Below the pieces are notes generated by a model. It was not told where the DNA came from, searched no databases, and worked only from the letters and a program-made list of their open reading frames with translations. From the NCBI GenBank assembly GCA_963422675.2, contig CAXVYS010000017.1:88316-152315 (forward strand): a stretch of 64,000 nt of DNA, read 5' to 3'. A program made the position numbers and the translations under genes. Within the stretch, counting starts at the first letter, position 1. Every line of letters starts with the position of its first letter. Origin of the DNA: UBA4416 sp963422675 (GTDB lineage: Bacteria; Bacteroidota; Bacteroidia; B-17B0; Aurantibacillaceae). Shown here one piece after another: positions 9,094 to 18,844 of the stretch.

Positions 9094-10037
9094 AGGTGAA
9101 TTGTTTCGGATTTGTTTCCGATTGTGGCAATTACATCTCTGTTTTTTGAAGGCAATCCTAGATAATCATATTTAAAAGGAATGATCTCTTTGCCTGTAGT
9201 ATCAATATATCCCCATTTTTTATCTTTGCTCAAAACGATGTAGCCTTCTTCCATCACAAAACGTGAATTCTCATTACTGGTTCCTGTTTGACTGTATTCA
9301 TTTTTTTGATTAATAAAACCTATTTTTTTTCCTTTTTTCACTAAGGCAATCCCATGTTCAAAGTCAAGAGCATCATCATACTGACAGTCGATAAGCTGTT
9401 CACCTTTTTTATTAATGTAACCGTAAAAATCTTTGTAGTTTTTTCTGATGCTAACCAGCGCAATATCATTGGCCCAGTATCCAATTTTATCATACTTAAA
9501 AGGAACAATGGTTTCATTTTTTAAGTTGATCACACCCCATTTACCATCTAATTCAATTCTGATTAATCCATTTTCAATTCCCCGGCTTTGCCTATATACC
9601 ATTGGCATTACCATTTTACCTGTACTATCCATATAGCCGGTTTTTTCTTTAGAAACTTCAAAAAAACCGTGATCGTAGCTGTGAATATGATCTTCTGTTT
9701 TGCAATCGATCACCATTTCTCCTTTTGAATTGATAACGCCATTTAATTTTTTGCCATTGATTAATTTTATTACTACGCAGTAACCACCGCTAAACTCAAA
9801 GGCATTATAAAAAACAGCTCCATTAAATAATTTATTTCCAAGATTATCTTCGAAAAAGCGTCCACCATCAGCAGTTCCGGCTCTTCGGATATCACGCCAG
9901 CTTAATTCGGGTTTTACATTTTCAGCTGTAGCGTTTTCTTCTTTTTTTGTAGTTGAACCACAAGAGGATAAATAAATGATGCAGGAAATTAAAACTAAAC
10001 TGATAAAATAAGTGGATTTCAAATGTGATTTTTGCAT
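9081..10037 (-). CDS. WG-repeat lipoprotein
   Basis: 318 residues. The N-terminal hydrophobic stretch ends in a lipobox LSSC (Cys about 26), so this is an outer-membrane or periplasmic lipoprotein. The body consists of WG (KWG-type) repeats: KWGVIN, FYGYIN, KIGFIN and KWGYID, each followed by G-E-x-I/L-I-P/D and F-K-Y-D-like ends, forming about six beta units. Such repeats make beta-propeller-like or solenoid surfaces of unknown ligand. It is a single-gene unit converging with the BtuF-like gene. No enzymatic motif is visible. Confidence 0.85.
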   Translation of the reverse strand: MQKSHLKSTYFISLVLISCIIYLSSCGSTTKKEENATAENVKPELSWRDIRRAGTADGGRFFEDNLGNKLFNGAVFYNAFEFSGGYCVVIKLINGKKLNGVINSKGEMVIDCKTEDHIHSYDHGFFEVSKEKTGYMDSTGKMVMPMVYRQSRGIENGLIRIELDGKWGVINLKNETIVPFKYDKIGYWANDIALVSIRKNYKDFYGYINKKGEQLIDCQYDDALDFEHGIALVKKGKKIGFINQKNEYSQTGTSNENSRFVMEEGYIVLSKDKKWGYIDTTGKEIIPFKYDYLGLPSKNRDVIATIGNKSETIHLKKM

Positions 10038-10102
10038 AAATAATAATTTTAGACTGATAAAGTGGTACTATTTAATAAGGTTAAAATTAAATATTTTACC
10101 TA

Positions 10103-10150
10103 AATAAAAAACACATCCTAAAAGATTTATTCAGTTTTAAGGATGTGTTT
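10103..10150 (-). terminator. Terminator of the universal stress protein gene
   Basis: On the minus strand AAACACATCCT pairs with AGGATGTGTTT around an AT-rich loop, followed by a T-run, 20 bases after the stop codon of the usp gene. Confidence 0.75.
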
Positions 10151-10169
10151 ATCAATCTGTTTTGGCAGT

Positions 10170-11000
10170 TTAACCATGAATGGTTAACACGGGTACCGGG
10201 CTGTAAAAGGCCATTGCATTGGTTGTACTGAAATGAAACAAATGGTATAACGAAGAATGTTTCTTAGGTTCTATAATGATCATATCGATTTCATGATATT
10301 TAATGAAATTAAGAAGCCCTTCAGTCGTATCATTTTCAGAAATAATATAGGTTTTATGTTCTACTTTTTCCAAAGCATGTTCAACATACTTATCTACTGT
10401 GGATTCGGTGGTGTTTAATTCGTGGTTTTGCGGAATTACGTGTAAAATATGAAGAGTGGAATCAAACAACGTATTAATGTATTTCACCTTTATTAACGTG
10501 GCACTTTCTTCCAGTTGGCAGTCGTAATCACAGGCATAAGCAATATTTGTAATCTTTTTAAATACCACATCAGGCGGAACAATAATTAAGGGATCGTTAA
10601 TGCCCCGTGCCACAGAAACAGCGGTACTACCAATTAAGTTCTTCATAAATGCATTTCCATGACCACCAATACCGGTAACAATCAGGTCGATTTGGTGTAC
10701 ATTACTAAACTCAATAATGACATCAGTAGCATCGCCTATTTCGCAATAATAGAGCACTTCTTCAATTAAAGGCTCTCGTAGTTTTATATCTTCGGCAATT
10801 TTCTTTAAAGCGCTTTCATGTTCTTTATAAGTTTCTGTAATGGAATATCCCGATAAGCCGAACTCCGAATTCATAACCGGTATTTGATTGATGTGTAATA
10901 ACACTATATTGGCAGAAAGGTATTTCGCCATCTCTATACCATAATTAAGCGCATTGCTCGATGGTTCTGAGAAATCGTATGGAATGAGTAATTTTTTCAT
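10170..11000 (-). CDS. Tandem universal stress protein (UspA family)
   Basis: 276 residues with two UspA-like domains. The first (1-145) begins MKKLLIPYDFSEPSSNALNYG and ends with the nucleotide-binding pattern GIGGHGNAFMKNLIGSTAVSV (G-2x-G-9x-G-S/T). The second (about 150-276) is degenerate and lacks the full ATP loop. I place the start at 11000 because the longer frame to 11063 adds 21 hydrophobic residues not expected in this family. These cytoplasmic proteins help survival under starvation or stress. Transcribed alone, with its own terminator. Confidence 0.85.
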   Translation of the reverse strand: MKKLLIPYDFSEPSSNALNYGIEMAKYLSANIVLLHINQIPVMNSEFGLSGYSITETYKEHESALKKIAEDIKLREPLIEEVLYYCEIGDATDVIIEFSNVHQIDLIVTGIGGHGNAFMKNLIGSTAVSVARGINDPLIIVPPDVVFKKITNIAYACDYDCQLEESATLIKVKYINTLFDSTLHILHVIPQNHELNTTESTVDKYVEHALEKVEHKTYIISENDTTEGLLNFIKYHEIDMIIIEPKKHSSLYHLFHFSTTNAMAFYSPVPVLTIHG

Positions 11001-11177
11001 AGCTTTAAGTATTAGTGTGTATAATTTTCCAACATTTAAAAGAACAATAATTAATGCCAACACATAAGTTATACGTAATCAGTTATTTAAAGTTTTGTTA
11101 AAGTCGTTTAAATTTCCCAATACTCTATTTAATCAAATTTCATACCTTCACAGGCCGCCCAAAAAGTAATCATAACC

Positions 11178-12170
11178 ATGACTCAAAACCAAAATCATAT
11201 AAAAATAAAAACCATGAAAATGGTTTTAGGAATTGGGTTTGCTTTAATGGTATTGAAATTTCTGGCATATTATCTTACCTCTTCCAGTGCTATTTTAACA
11301 GACGCGATAGAATCTATTGTAAATATACTGGCAGGTTCCTTTGCATTATACAGCTTATATTATGCGGCTAAGCCCAAAGATGAGGATCATCCCTATGGGC
11401 ATGGCAAAATTGAATTTCTTTCAACCGGGGTAGAAGGAGGAATGGTTACTTTGGCCGGGATAGCCATGTTTATAAAAGGGGTTTTAGCATTTTTTAATCC
11501 TCATGATCTGCAAAATATAGATATCGGGCTTGGTATTTCTCTTTTTTCGGGCATTGTTAATTATATATTGGCCAGAATATTGATCAACAAAGGAACGTTG
11601 TTAAATTCATCCACCATGCTTGCAGATGGGAAACATTTATTAACCGATACCTGGAGTAGTATAGGATTGGTGATTGGTTTGGTTATTATGTATTTTACAC
11701 ATGCTTTTTGGGTAGATTATGTTATTACCATGGGACTTGGTATTTTAATTACCTATACAGGTTTTCATTTATTAAAAGAATCGGTATTTAATTTATTGGA
11801 TAAAGCAGATCTGGTTAAAATTGAACATTTGGTTAAGGTATTAAATGCTAAACGAAAACCAAGCTGGATCGATATTCATAATTTAAGAGTGGTAAAATAC
11901 GGATCGGTAGTTCATGTGGATTGTCATATGACATTGCCCTGGTACTATACCCTGGAAGAAGCGCATGCAGAGGTAGACGCTGTAGATAAACTCGCAACGC
12001 AGGAATATAACCACGAGGTGGAATTTTTTATTCATTCCGATCCTTGCTTACCTAAGTCTTGTTATATCTGTACCATGGAAAACTGCAAAGTGCGTCAACA
12101 TGATTTTGTGAAGAAACTGGAATGGGATATGAGCAATGTATTACCGGATGCAAAGCATACCACTGAATAA
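11178..12170 (+). CDS. Cation diffusion facilitator metal exporter with Cys-rich C-terminus
   Basis: 330 residues. Inner-membrane zinc/iron/manganese-type proton antiporter. Six membrane segments span about 13-205. The metal site is suggested by DAIESIVN (segment II, about 42-49) and by HLLTDTWSS in segment V (about 154-162), and the loop HPYGHGKIE is characteristic. The cytoplasmic C-terminal domain (about 210-300) carries an unusual tail with four cysteines, CLPKSCYICTMENC, spaced C-x4-C-x2-C-x4-C, which could bind metal. Monocistronic, next to usp in the divergent direction. Metal specificity is not determined by sequence. Confidence 0.9.
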   Translation: MTQNQNHIKIKTMKMVLGIGFALMVLKFLAYYLTSSSAILTDAIESIVNILAGSFALYSLYYAAKPKDEDHPYGHGKIEFLSTGVEGGMVTLAGIAMFIKGVLAFFNPHDLQNIDIGLGISLFSGIVNYILARILINKGTLLNSSTMLADGKHLLTDTWSSIGLVIGLVIMYFTHAFWVDYVITMGLGILITYTGFHLLKESVFNLLDKADLVKIEHLVKVLNAKRKPSWIDIHNLRVVKYGSVVHVDCHMTLPWYYTLEEAHAEVDAVDKLATQEYNHEVEFFIHSDPCLPKSCYICTMENCKVRQHDFVKKLEWDMSNVLPDAKHTTE

Positions 12171-12239
12171 GTTTTTCAAGAGACAGGCAAACACTCTATT
12201 GAGGACTCTTCCCATTATACACTATAAAAAAGAAAGTGC

Positions 12240-13415
12240 TTAAATATCTTTATGAAATAATTTTCGGGTAGAGGTGCTGATATCCCTGAAATAACTAACT
12301 GTTATTTTATTGGATAGGAGGGTTTGTAAGAAAATATCATTTGTAATGTCCTTATTAACCGTTACGACCGTTGTAGTACCTGAGTCTTCAGTTTTAATAT
12401 CATACCCTGAAAATATTTGCTGTAATTGTTCTCTGCTAAAGCTGCCGGCTATTTCAAAGGTATTGGTTAAACGTTCATTAGCAAACGATTGCTGATTACC
12501 ATTATAGATGGTTTGGCCTTGTTTTATGAAAATAATATTATCCGAAATACTTTCTACTTCGTGTAATTGCTGAGAGCTCAGAATAATACTCAGCGGATGT
12601 TTTTCTGATTTTACAAAAAACGTCAAATCCTGAAGAAACAACTGTTGGGCATTGATATCAAGGTTTGCCAGAGGTTCGTCTAATAAAATGAGTTTTGGGC
12701 GACGCATAATTGCTTTGGCTAATTCGAATCGTAAACGGTACCCGCTTGATAATTCACTCCATTTAAGATTCCGGAATTTATCTAATCCCAGGCGGAATAA
12801 AATGTATTCAATTTGCTTGTTATTTTGAACATTTTTAATGCCATGTATACTGGCAAAAAAACGCAGGTTATCTAGTAAACTTCCATACCAACGCGGAATG
12901 CGTTGAGGGATAAAAACAAATTCTGATTTTACTTTGTACCAATTACTGTCGTCGGCATATAAGGCAGGGTAGGTTATAGTGCCGGTATCGCTTGATAATT
13001 CTCCGGCCAGAATGCGCAATAAGGTTGTTTTGCCATTTCCGTTTTCACCTACAATACCTGTAATTTGTCCAAACTTTAGCTCTACGTTTAATGGTTTCAA
13101 TACAAAGGGAGAACCTCCATTTATGAAGTGTTTGCTTATGTTATGAGCATTGCATACCAAAGCGGTATTTTGATTTTTGTTTTGTGAAAAAGTAATCGGC
13201 TTTAATGAATGGAGCAATTCTGCTGCCTGACCTTTTAATTCGGATTTGGAATTTTCGGTAGGGTATAAATAGGATTTCCTGAATTGATAAATGGAGTGTT
13301 CGATCGCAGGATTTAACGGATGATCAATAGAAATATCCAGTAATTTACGCGAAAGTTGGCTGTAATCGCCTTGATCAGCCAATGTGTTTAAATCCGCCAG
13401 TAGATCAGCAGCCAT
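12240..13415 (-). CDS. ABC transporter-type ATPase with an N-terminal helical extension
   Basis: 391 residues. After an ~85-residue alpha-helical N-terminal region of unknown role comes one ABC ATPase domain: Walker A GENGNGKT at 123-130, signature LSSGY at 222-226 and Walker B LILLDE at 242-247, followed by a ~100-residue C-terminal domain. No permease is encoded nearby, so the partner is elsewhere or the protein acts in another process. It follows the cca gene by 28 bases on the same strand and is probably cotranscribed. The nearest family resemblance is to gliding or export-type ATP-binding proteins; I cannot name the substrate. Confidence 0.8.
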   Translation of the reverse strand: MAADLLADLNTLADQGDYSQLSRKLLDISIDHPLNPAIEHSIYQFRKSYLYPTENSKSELKGQAAELLHSLKPITFSQNKNQNTALVCNAHNISKHFINGGSPFVLKPLNVELKFGQITGIVGENGNGKTTLLRILAGELSSDTGTITYPALYADDSNWYKVKSEFVFIPQRIPRWYGSLLDNLRFFASIHGIKNVQNNKQIEYILFRLGLDKFRNLKWSELSSGYRLRFELAKAIMRRPKLILLDEPLANLDINAQQLFLQDLTFFVKSEKHPLSIILSSQQLHEVESISDNIIFIKQGQTIYNGNQQSFANERLTNTFEIAGSFSREQLQQIFSGYDIKTEDSGTTTVVTVNKDITNDIFLQTLLSNKITVSYFRDISTSTRKLFHKDI

Positions 13416-13443
13416 ATATTATCAATTAAAATTCTATATAAAT

Positions 13444-14838
13444 CTAAGCAATTTCTTTTGCTTTTGCCATTAAAAAACTCAAAGCAGCTTCTCGTTCGTT
13501 AGGAATAATCCCATCTAAAATAGCATCTTTTAAGGCGTTCTTTAAATCACCTACTAATTTACTTGGAGGTAATTTAAAAATAGTCATGATCTCTTCTCCG
13601 CTTACAGGTGGTTGCCAGTTTCTCAGTTTATCCTTTTCTTCCAGTTCGGCTAGTTTTTCTCTTACCAAACCAAAATTATAAAGGTAGCGTTTTACTTTAT
13701 TCGGATTTTTAGTGGTAATATCCGCTTCACATAAGGCCATCAGGTCATCCACATCATCACCGGCTTCAAATAAAACACGGCGTATGGCACTATCGGTTAT
13801 TTCTGTTTTTGCCAATACGATAGGGCGTAAATGCAGTAGTACTAATTTTTGCACATACTTCATTTTTTCGTTTAAAGGCAGGCGCAAATTTTCAAATATT
13901 TTTGGAACCATTTTAGCCCCCTTTACTTCATGTCCGTGAAAAGTCCAGCCATGTTCCTGTTCAAAGCGTTTTGTTGGTGGCTTGGCAATATCATGTAAAA
14001 TGGCAGCCCATCTTAACCAAAGATCATTGCTTTTTTTAGCAAGGTTATCAAGCACTTCAAGCGTATGGTAAAAATTATCTTTATGAGATTTTCCGTTAAT
14101 GGTTTCAACACCATACAGCTTTACCATTTCCGGGAAAATTAAATGCAATAATCCCGTATCAAATAATAGTTTAAAGCCTACGGAAGGAACCGGAGAAAGA
14201 ATAATTTTATTTAATTCATCTGTAACACGTTCTTTTGAAACAATGCTTATTCTATCTTTATTTTTAGAGATGGCTTCCAATGATTTTTCTTCAATTGTAA
14301 AGTTTAACTGAGAGGCAAAACGAATAGCGCGCATCATTCTCAAAGGATCGTCACTGTAAGTAATATCCGGATCTAAAGGTGTACGAATAATTTTTTGTTC
14401 AATGTCATTGATGCCATTAAAAGGGTCGAGTAATATCCCGAAATTAGACCCGCTAACACCAATGGCTAAGGCATTCATTGTAAAATCCCTCCTGTTTTGA
14501 TCGTCAGCAAGGGTGCCATCTTCCACAATAGGTTTACGGGATTGGCGATTGTAGGATTCTTTTCTGGCACCTACAAATTCAATTTCAATATCATCGGTTT
14601 TTACCTGTGCTGTACCAAAATTTTTAAAAACAGACAAGTACGCTTTGTCTCCCATTTTCTGATAAACTAATTCAGCCAGCTCAATTCCTTTTCCAATAGT
14701 AACTACATCAATATCTTTACTGGGTCGGTTCAAAAATAAATCACGAACAAAGCCTCCTATCACGAAAGCGTCAACATTCAGCTGATTGGCGCAATCGGCA
14801 ATTACGGTAAATACGGGAAGGGTCAAATGCTTTTTCAC
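13444..14838 (-). CDS. cca: CCA tRNA nucleotidyltransferase / poly(A) polymerase family with HD domain
   Basis: 464 residues. Adds or repairs the 3' CCA of tRNA. The class II nucleotidyltransferase head shows GGFVRD at 28-33 with the catalytic DID at 42-44, then RRDFTMNALA near 115-124. The neck/body RNA-binding helices follow, and an HD phosphohydrolase domain contains HDIAKPPTKRF and HGHEVKGA. The HD domain suggests an added 2',3'-cyclic phosphatase or phosphodiesterase activity, as in other Bacteroidota homologues. It is the first gene of a unit with the ABC ATPase. Only 48 bases separate it from the divergent histidine-kinase gene. Confidence 0.92.
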   Translation of the reverse strand: MKKHLTLPVFTVIADCANQLNVDAFVIGGFVRDLFLNRPSKDIDVVTIGKGIELAELVYQKMGDKAYLSVFKNFGTAQVKTDDIEIEFVGARKESYNRQSRKPIVEDGTLADDQNRRDFTMNALAIGVSGSNFGILLDPFNGINDIEQKIIRTPLDPDITYSDDPLRMMRAIRFASQLNFTIEEKSLEAISKNKDRISIVSKERVTDELNKIILSPVPSVGFKLLFDTGLLHLIFPEMVKLYGVETINGKSHKDNFYHTLEVLDNLAKKSNDLWLRWAAILHDIAKPPTKRFEQEHGWTFHGHEVKGAKMVPKIFENLRLPLNEKMKYVQKLVLLHLRPIVLAKTEITDSAIRRVLFEAGDDVDDLMALCEADITTKNPNKVKRYLYNFGLVREKLAELEEKDKLRNWQPPVSGEEIMTIFKLPPSKLVGDLKNALKDAILDGIIPNEREAALSFLMAKAKEIA

Positions 14839-14886
14839 CTTGTAAAATTAAGGCATTTTTTCAGATTATGAGTACTTTGAAGGACG

Positions 14887-17844
14887 ATGTTGTTTATATT
14901 TGAAAACTTGGTCCATGTTTCTAAATATTTATGTAAGATAATCCTGTTGGGATTTATCTTTTTCTTTTCAAATGTAGCTGCACAAGAGCCTCATCCTGCA
15001 TTTAAACAGTATGATGTAGAAGCCGGATTAGCCAGCTCTAAAGTTTACCAGGTAAAGCAGGATTCAAAAGGTTATATGTGGTTCGCGACAGATAACGGTG
15101 TAAGCCGTTTTAATGGCTATGAATTTGAACATTTTTCAGTAAGCGATGGATTACCAGATAACACGGTATTTGAAATCTTTGAAGATAAAAAAGGAAGAGT
15201 ATGGTTCCTGACACTTACGAATAAGCTGTTTTATTATGATCATTATAAAATGCATTTATATAAATATAATAAGGTCATAGATGAAATAAAAGGAGAATAT
15301 ATAAAAACATCTTTTTGTATTACCGAAAACGGCTCGGTGTTTCTAGGACTATATGGTTATGGAATTATTGAAATAACGGAACAGGGGAAATTGAAAAGAG
15401 CTAGTGAAAATGACACATCAAAGCCCTATATTTCAGTTATTGAGCCTACTTTCGGCAGTTTAATTTATGGCTATAATAATCTTACCAGGGATAAAAATAG
15501 TATAGGGTATGATACACGCTTTTTAAAAGGCAAACATATAATTTCTTCGAATATTCACAATTTACAACCTACAGCAAGATTTATAAGATTAAAAAATAAT
15601 AAAATTTTATTCTCATGCGAAAATCTATTACATATTATTGATGACTTAAATACCTTCCGAATAGAGAAATTTAATGAAAGAATAAACTGGCTGTATGAAG
15701 ATAGAGACCGCGATCTATGGGTTGGTACCTATTTAGGAGGAGTGTATCATATTGAAAACGGGGACTTTAAGCATAAAAAAAATTACCTGAAAGACCTTTT
15801 TGTGACCGGGGTTACACAGGATGCCCAGGGAGGTTTTTGGTTTACCACGGAGGGGAACTCTGTGTATTACACCCCCTCCAAAAAAATATTAACTTATGAT
15901 CAGGCTTCAGGACTTAAAGATGCCAGGATAACCTGTTTGGCTTCAGATACAGAAGGCATTTATTTAGGATTACCACGCCCTTTAATTCACAAAATAACCT
16001 ATTCGGGGAATATCAGGTCTTATAATTGTCCGGCTGGACATACTGCCATATCAAGTTTTTATTATGACCATAAAATATCCGGTTTATGGTTTTCGGGAAG
16101 TGCGATGTCGGGTTGCATGATAAATGATAAGTACTTTAATTCGTATAATATTAGTTTTTCAAAATTGCTTAGAGGATCTAATACTTCCTATTGGCTTATA
16201 AACTCAAATGGCCTTCATAAGTTAGTGCCTCAAAAGACTACCCGATATTTTCTGAAAGCAAAGCGTATGAATGGAATTCTTAAAAAGAGTGACGAAACAT
16301 TATTAATGGGCGCCATGGACGGACTATGGGAGTATAATATTCCTGGTAATTCAATTAAACACTTATATGCGGGTAATTCATTAATGCGTAATCGTATATT
16401 GGATCTGGTTTACACAAATGACAGTATATTACTCATGGCTACTAAAGGAGCCGGATTACTCATGCTGAGTAAGGATGGCAAGGTACGCCAGATCAACCAT
16501 ACAAATGGCTTATCCAGTGATAATGTGTACAAGATACTTACTGATGGTCAGGTTGTATGGCTGGCGACTGACAAGGGATTGAACAGGTTGATAAAGAGTA
16601 AACAAGGTTTTTGGCGAATCAAGGTTTTTACAACTTACGACGGCTTGATCTCTAACGAAATAAACGATATTCATAAGTTTAATCATAAAATTTGGGTAGC
16701 AACAGATAAAGGATTGTCCTTTTTTGAGAGTACATTAAAAAATGATCTCTCTTTTGAGATGCCGGTTTACATCCATAAAATAGTTGTTAACGACAGTAGT
16801 AAAACAATCCGTCATACGTATAGACTGGCTTATTTTGAGAATAATATTAAGATAAATTTCTTAGGATTAGAATACAAGAACACAGGAAAACTCTATTACC
16901 GTTATAGAATGGAGGGGCTTGATACTAACTGGGTTTACACAAAGAACAGAGAAACACAGTATACAACCTTACCACCAGGGAATTATAAGTTTACAGTATC
17001 GGTTTTAAATGCAAATGGAAACTGGAGTAAACATGTGGCAAAAGTAGAATTTATGATATTAACTCCTTTTTGGAAAACATGGTGGTTCTTCGCTTTTTCA
17101 ATTGCAGCTTTAATATATGTGATTTTTTATATCGTTAGATACCAGCTTAAGAGAACCCAGGAACAGGAAGATAAAAATGACGAATTAAACAGAGTGTTAC
17201 TCAATTTGAAATTAAAGGCACTAAGGGCTCAAATGAATCCCCATTTTACGTTTAATGTGATGAATTCAATACAACATTTTATTTTGTATAAAAATGATGA
17301 AGCTGCACACCGTTATCTATCTAAATTTTCAAGACTGATCAGGGCTATTTTGAATAATTCAGAAAAGAATACGGTTCCTATTGCTGATGAGATTAAGGCA
17401 TTGGAATTATATCTTGATTTAGAATCGATGCGGTTTGAACACCAATTTGAATATGAAATTATAATTGATGAAGCGATTGATGTCAACAAAATGGAAATCC
17501 CTTCTATGCTTATTCAACCCTATGTTGAAAACTCCATAAAGCATGGTATTTTGCAATCATCAAAACAGGGGAAAATAAAAATTGAAATTATAAAATACCA
17601 AAACTTTTTTAAGTGCGTTATTGAAGATAATGGAATAGGGAGGGTAAAGTCTTCAGAAAATAATAAAAATGTCGAACATAGGTCATTTGGCACGTCTATT
17701 ACTAAAGAACGTTTATCTGTTATTAATGAATTGTATAAAAGCAGGTTAACCGAATTGATTATTGATATGGAAGATGAAAATGGGAACCCTAACGGAACAA
17801 AAGTTGAAATATATATACCCATTGCTTTTACTGATTCGGTTTAA
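14887..17844 (+). CDS. Propeller-type sensor histidine kinase (LytS/His_kinase family output)
   Basis: 985 residues. A signal or uncleaved membrane anchor (about 12-32) precedes a large periplasmic part of two-component-regulator propeller repeats (DSKGYMWFATDNGVSRF, DRDLWVGTYLGGVYHI and others to about 650), then a Y_Y_Y domain (about 655-728) and one membrane helix (about 729-754). The cytoplasmic part has a coiled coil and a LytS-type kinase domain: phospho-acceptor His786 in MNPHFTFN, N-box PYVENSIKHG and G-box DNGIGR. The kinase autophosphorylates and should pass phosphate to the LytTR regulator 112 bases downstream. The architecture resembles hybrid two-component sensors of polysaccharide utilisation, but the output is LytS-like. 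The signal is unknown; no transport or degradation genes are adjacent. Confidence 0.92.
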   Translation: MLFIFENLVHVSKYLCKIILLGFIFFFSNVAAQEPHPAFKQYDVEAGLASSKVYQVKQDSKGYMWFATDNGVSRFNGYEFEHFSVSDGLPDNTVFEIFEDKKGRVWFLTLTNKLFYYDHYKMHLYKYNKVIDEIKGEYIKTSFCITENGSVFLGLYGYGIIEITEQGKLKRASENDTSKPYISVIEPTFGSLIYGYNNLTRDKNSIGYDTRFLKGKHIISSNIHNLQPTARFIRLKNNKILFSCENLLHIIDDLNTFRIEKFNERINWLYEDRDRDLWVGTYLGGVYHIENGDFKHKKNYLKDLFVTGVTQDAQGGFWFTTEGNSVYYTPSKKILTYDQASGLKDARITCLASDTEGIYLGLPRPLIHKITYSGNIRSYNCPAGHTAISSFYYDHKISGLWFSGSAMSGCMINDKYFNSYNISFSKLLRGSNTSYWLINSNGLHKLVPQKTTRYFLKAKRMNGILKKSDETLLMGAMDGLWEYNIPGNSIKHLYAGNSLMRNRILDLVYTNDSILLMATKGAGLLMLSKDGKVRQINHTNGLSSDNVYKILTDGQVVWLATDKGLNRLIKSKQGFWRIKVFTTYDGLISNEINDIHKFNHKIWVATDKGLSFFESTLKNDLSFEMPVYIHKIVVNDSSKTIRHTYRLAYFENNIKINFLGLEYKNTGKLYYRYRMEGLDTNWVYTKNRETQYTTLPPGNYKFTVSVLNANGNWSKHVAKVEFMILTPFWKTWWFFAFSIAALIYVIFYIVRYQLKRTQEQEDKNDELNRVLLNLKLKALRAQMNPHFTFNVMNSIQHFILYKNDEAAHRYLSKFSRLIRAILNNSEKNTVPIADEIKALELYLDLESMRFEHQFEYEIIIDEAIDVNKMEIPSMLIQPYVENSIKHGILQSSKQGKIKIEIIKYQNFFKCVIEDNGIGRVKSSENNKNVEHRSFGTSITKERLSVINELYKSRLTELIIDMEDENGNPNGTKVEIYIPIAFTDSV

Positions 17845-17956
17845 AAAAAACAATAATCAAATGAAATAGAATACTAAAATATAACTATCTTGAAATAAAT
17901 TTTAATCATCCACGTTATTACCTATAAATACCCCCAGAGCCCTTTTATTTATGTTT

Positions 17957-18694
17957 ATGAAAGCTATAATTATTGATGATGAACAAAAAGGAAGAGAAAT
18001 ACTTCAAAAATTAATTCAGGATTATTGTCAAGAAATAGAAATTGTTGCTCTGGCAGCTAATTCTTCCGAAGCGTATGAATTAATTATGGATCATAAGCCG
18101 CATGTTATTTTTCTGGATATAGAAATGCCAAACGGTAATGGTTTTTCACTTTTGGATAAATTTGAAACCAGAAATTTTCAAACGATTATTACAACTGCTT
18201 TTGACGATTATGCTATAAAAGCCATTAAGCACAAAGCACTGGATTACCTGTTAAAGCCAATAGATATTGATGAGTTAATTTATGCCGTAAATACTGCTAA
18301 AAAAAATCATGAAAAAACCTCCTCTTTAAAAGTAAGTAGTGAATCAACGTTTTTACAAAAGCTGGGTTTAACAAGTCGTTTGGCACTTCCCATTAAAGAA
18401 GGTATTTTTTATCTTACCGTTTCTGAAATTATAAGGGTAGAATCTGACGGAGGGTATTCTACTTTTTTTTCGGCAGATGGAAAAAAGTATATGGTTTCCA
18501 AAAATTTAAAAGACTATGAGGATATTCTTCCGGAAAAAGAATTCTTTAGAGCGCACAAATCTCATTTGATTAATATAAAAAAAGTAAAAAAATATATTAA
18601 AACAGATGGCAATTTTATAGAAATGGAAGATGGCTCTTTAGTAGAGATTTCCCGAAGAAAAAAAGATGAATTTTTGCAATTAATGAGTCAATAA
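17957..18694 (+). CDS. LytTR-family response regulator
   Basis: 245 residues. N-terminal receiver domain with the acidic pair D7/D8 (IIIDDE), phospho-acceptor Asp54 in IFLDIEMPNG, Thr80 and Lys100 (LLKPID). The C-terminal LytTR DNA-binding domain (about 140-245) contains YLTVSEIIRVESDGGYS and FFRAHKSHLINI. It pairs with the LytS-type kinase upstream, the normal partner of LytTR regulators. An ATG two codons upstream (17951) is possible, but MKAIIIDDE is the usual beginning. It ends just before a strong terminator. Targets cannot be seen. Confidence 0.93.
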   Translation: MKAIIIDDEQKGREILQKLIQDYCQEIEIVALAANSSEAYELIMDHKPHVIFLDIEMPNGNGFSLLDKFETRNFQTIITTAFDDYAIKAIKHKALDYLLKPIDIDELIYAVNTAKKNHEKTSSLKVSSESTFLQKLGLTSRLALPIKEGIFYLTVSEIIRVESDGGYSTFFSADGKKYMVSKNLKDYEDILPEKEFFRAHKSHLINIKKVKKYIKTDGNFIEMEDGSLVEISRRKKDEFLQLMSQ

Positions 18695-18721
18695 ATTCAA
18701 AAGCAATAAATTTCTTCTCAT

Positions 18722-18758
18722 AAAAAACATTAACGACAAACCACTAATGTTTTTTTTA
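18722..18758 (+). terminator. Terminator of the sensor kinase/regulator unit
   Basis: AAAAAACATTA pairs with TAATGTTTTTT around a short loop, followed by eight T residues, about 30 bases after the regulator stop codon. Confidence 0.8.
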
Positions 18759-18844
18759 TGCCTTTAAAAGAATTGTTCTTACCGTAAATGGGTTTGGAAT
18801 TTTAATTTATTTAATCCTTATCACCTTCGCATTTTTTAATAATT

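Noticed and set aside
12171..12239. Possible terminator between the CDF and ABC genes
   Set aside because: No convincing stem with T-run could be formed.
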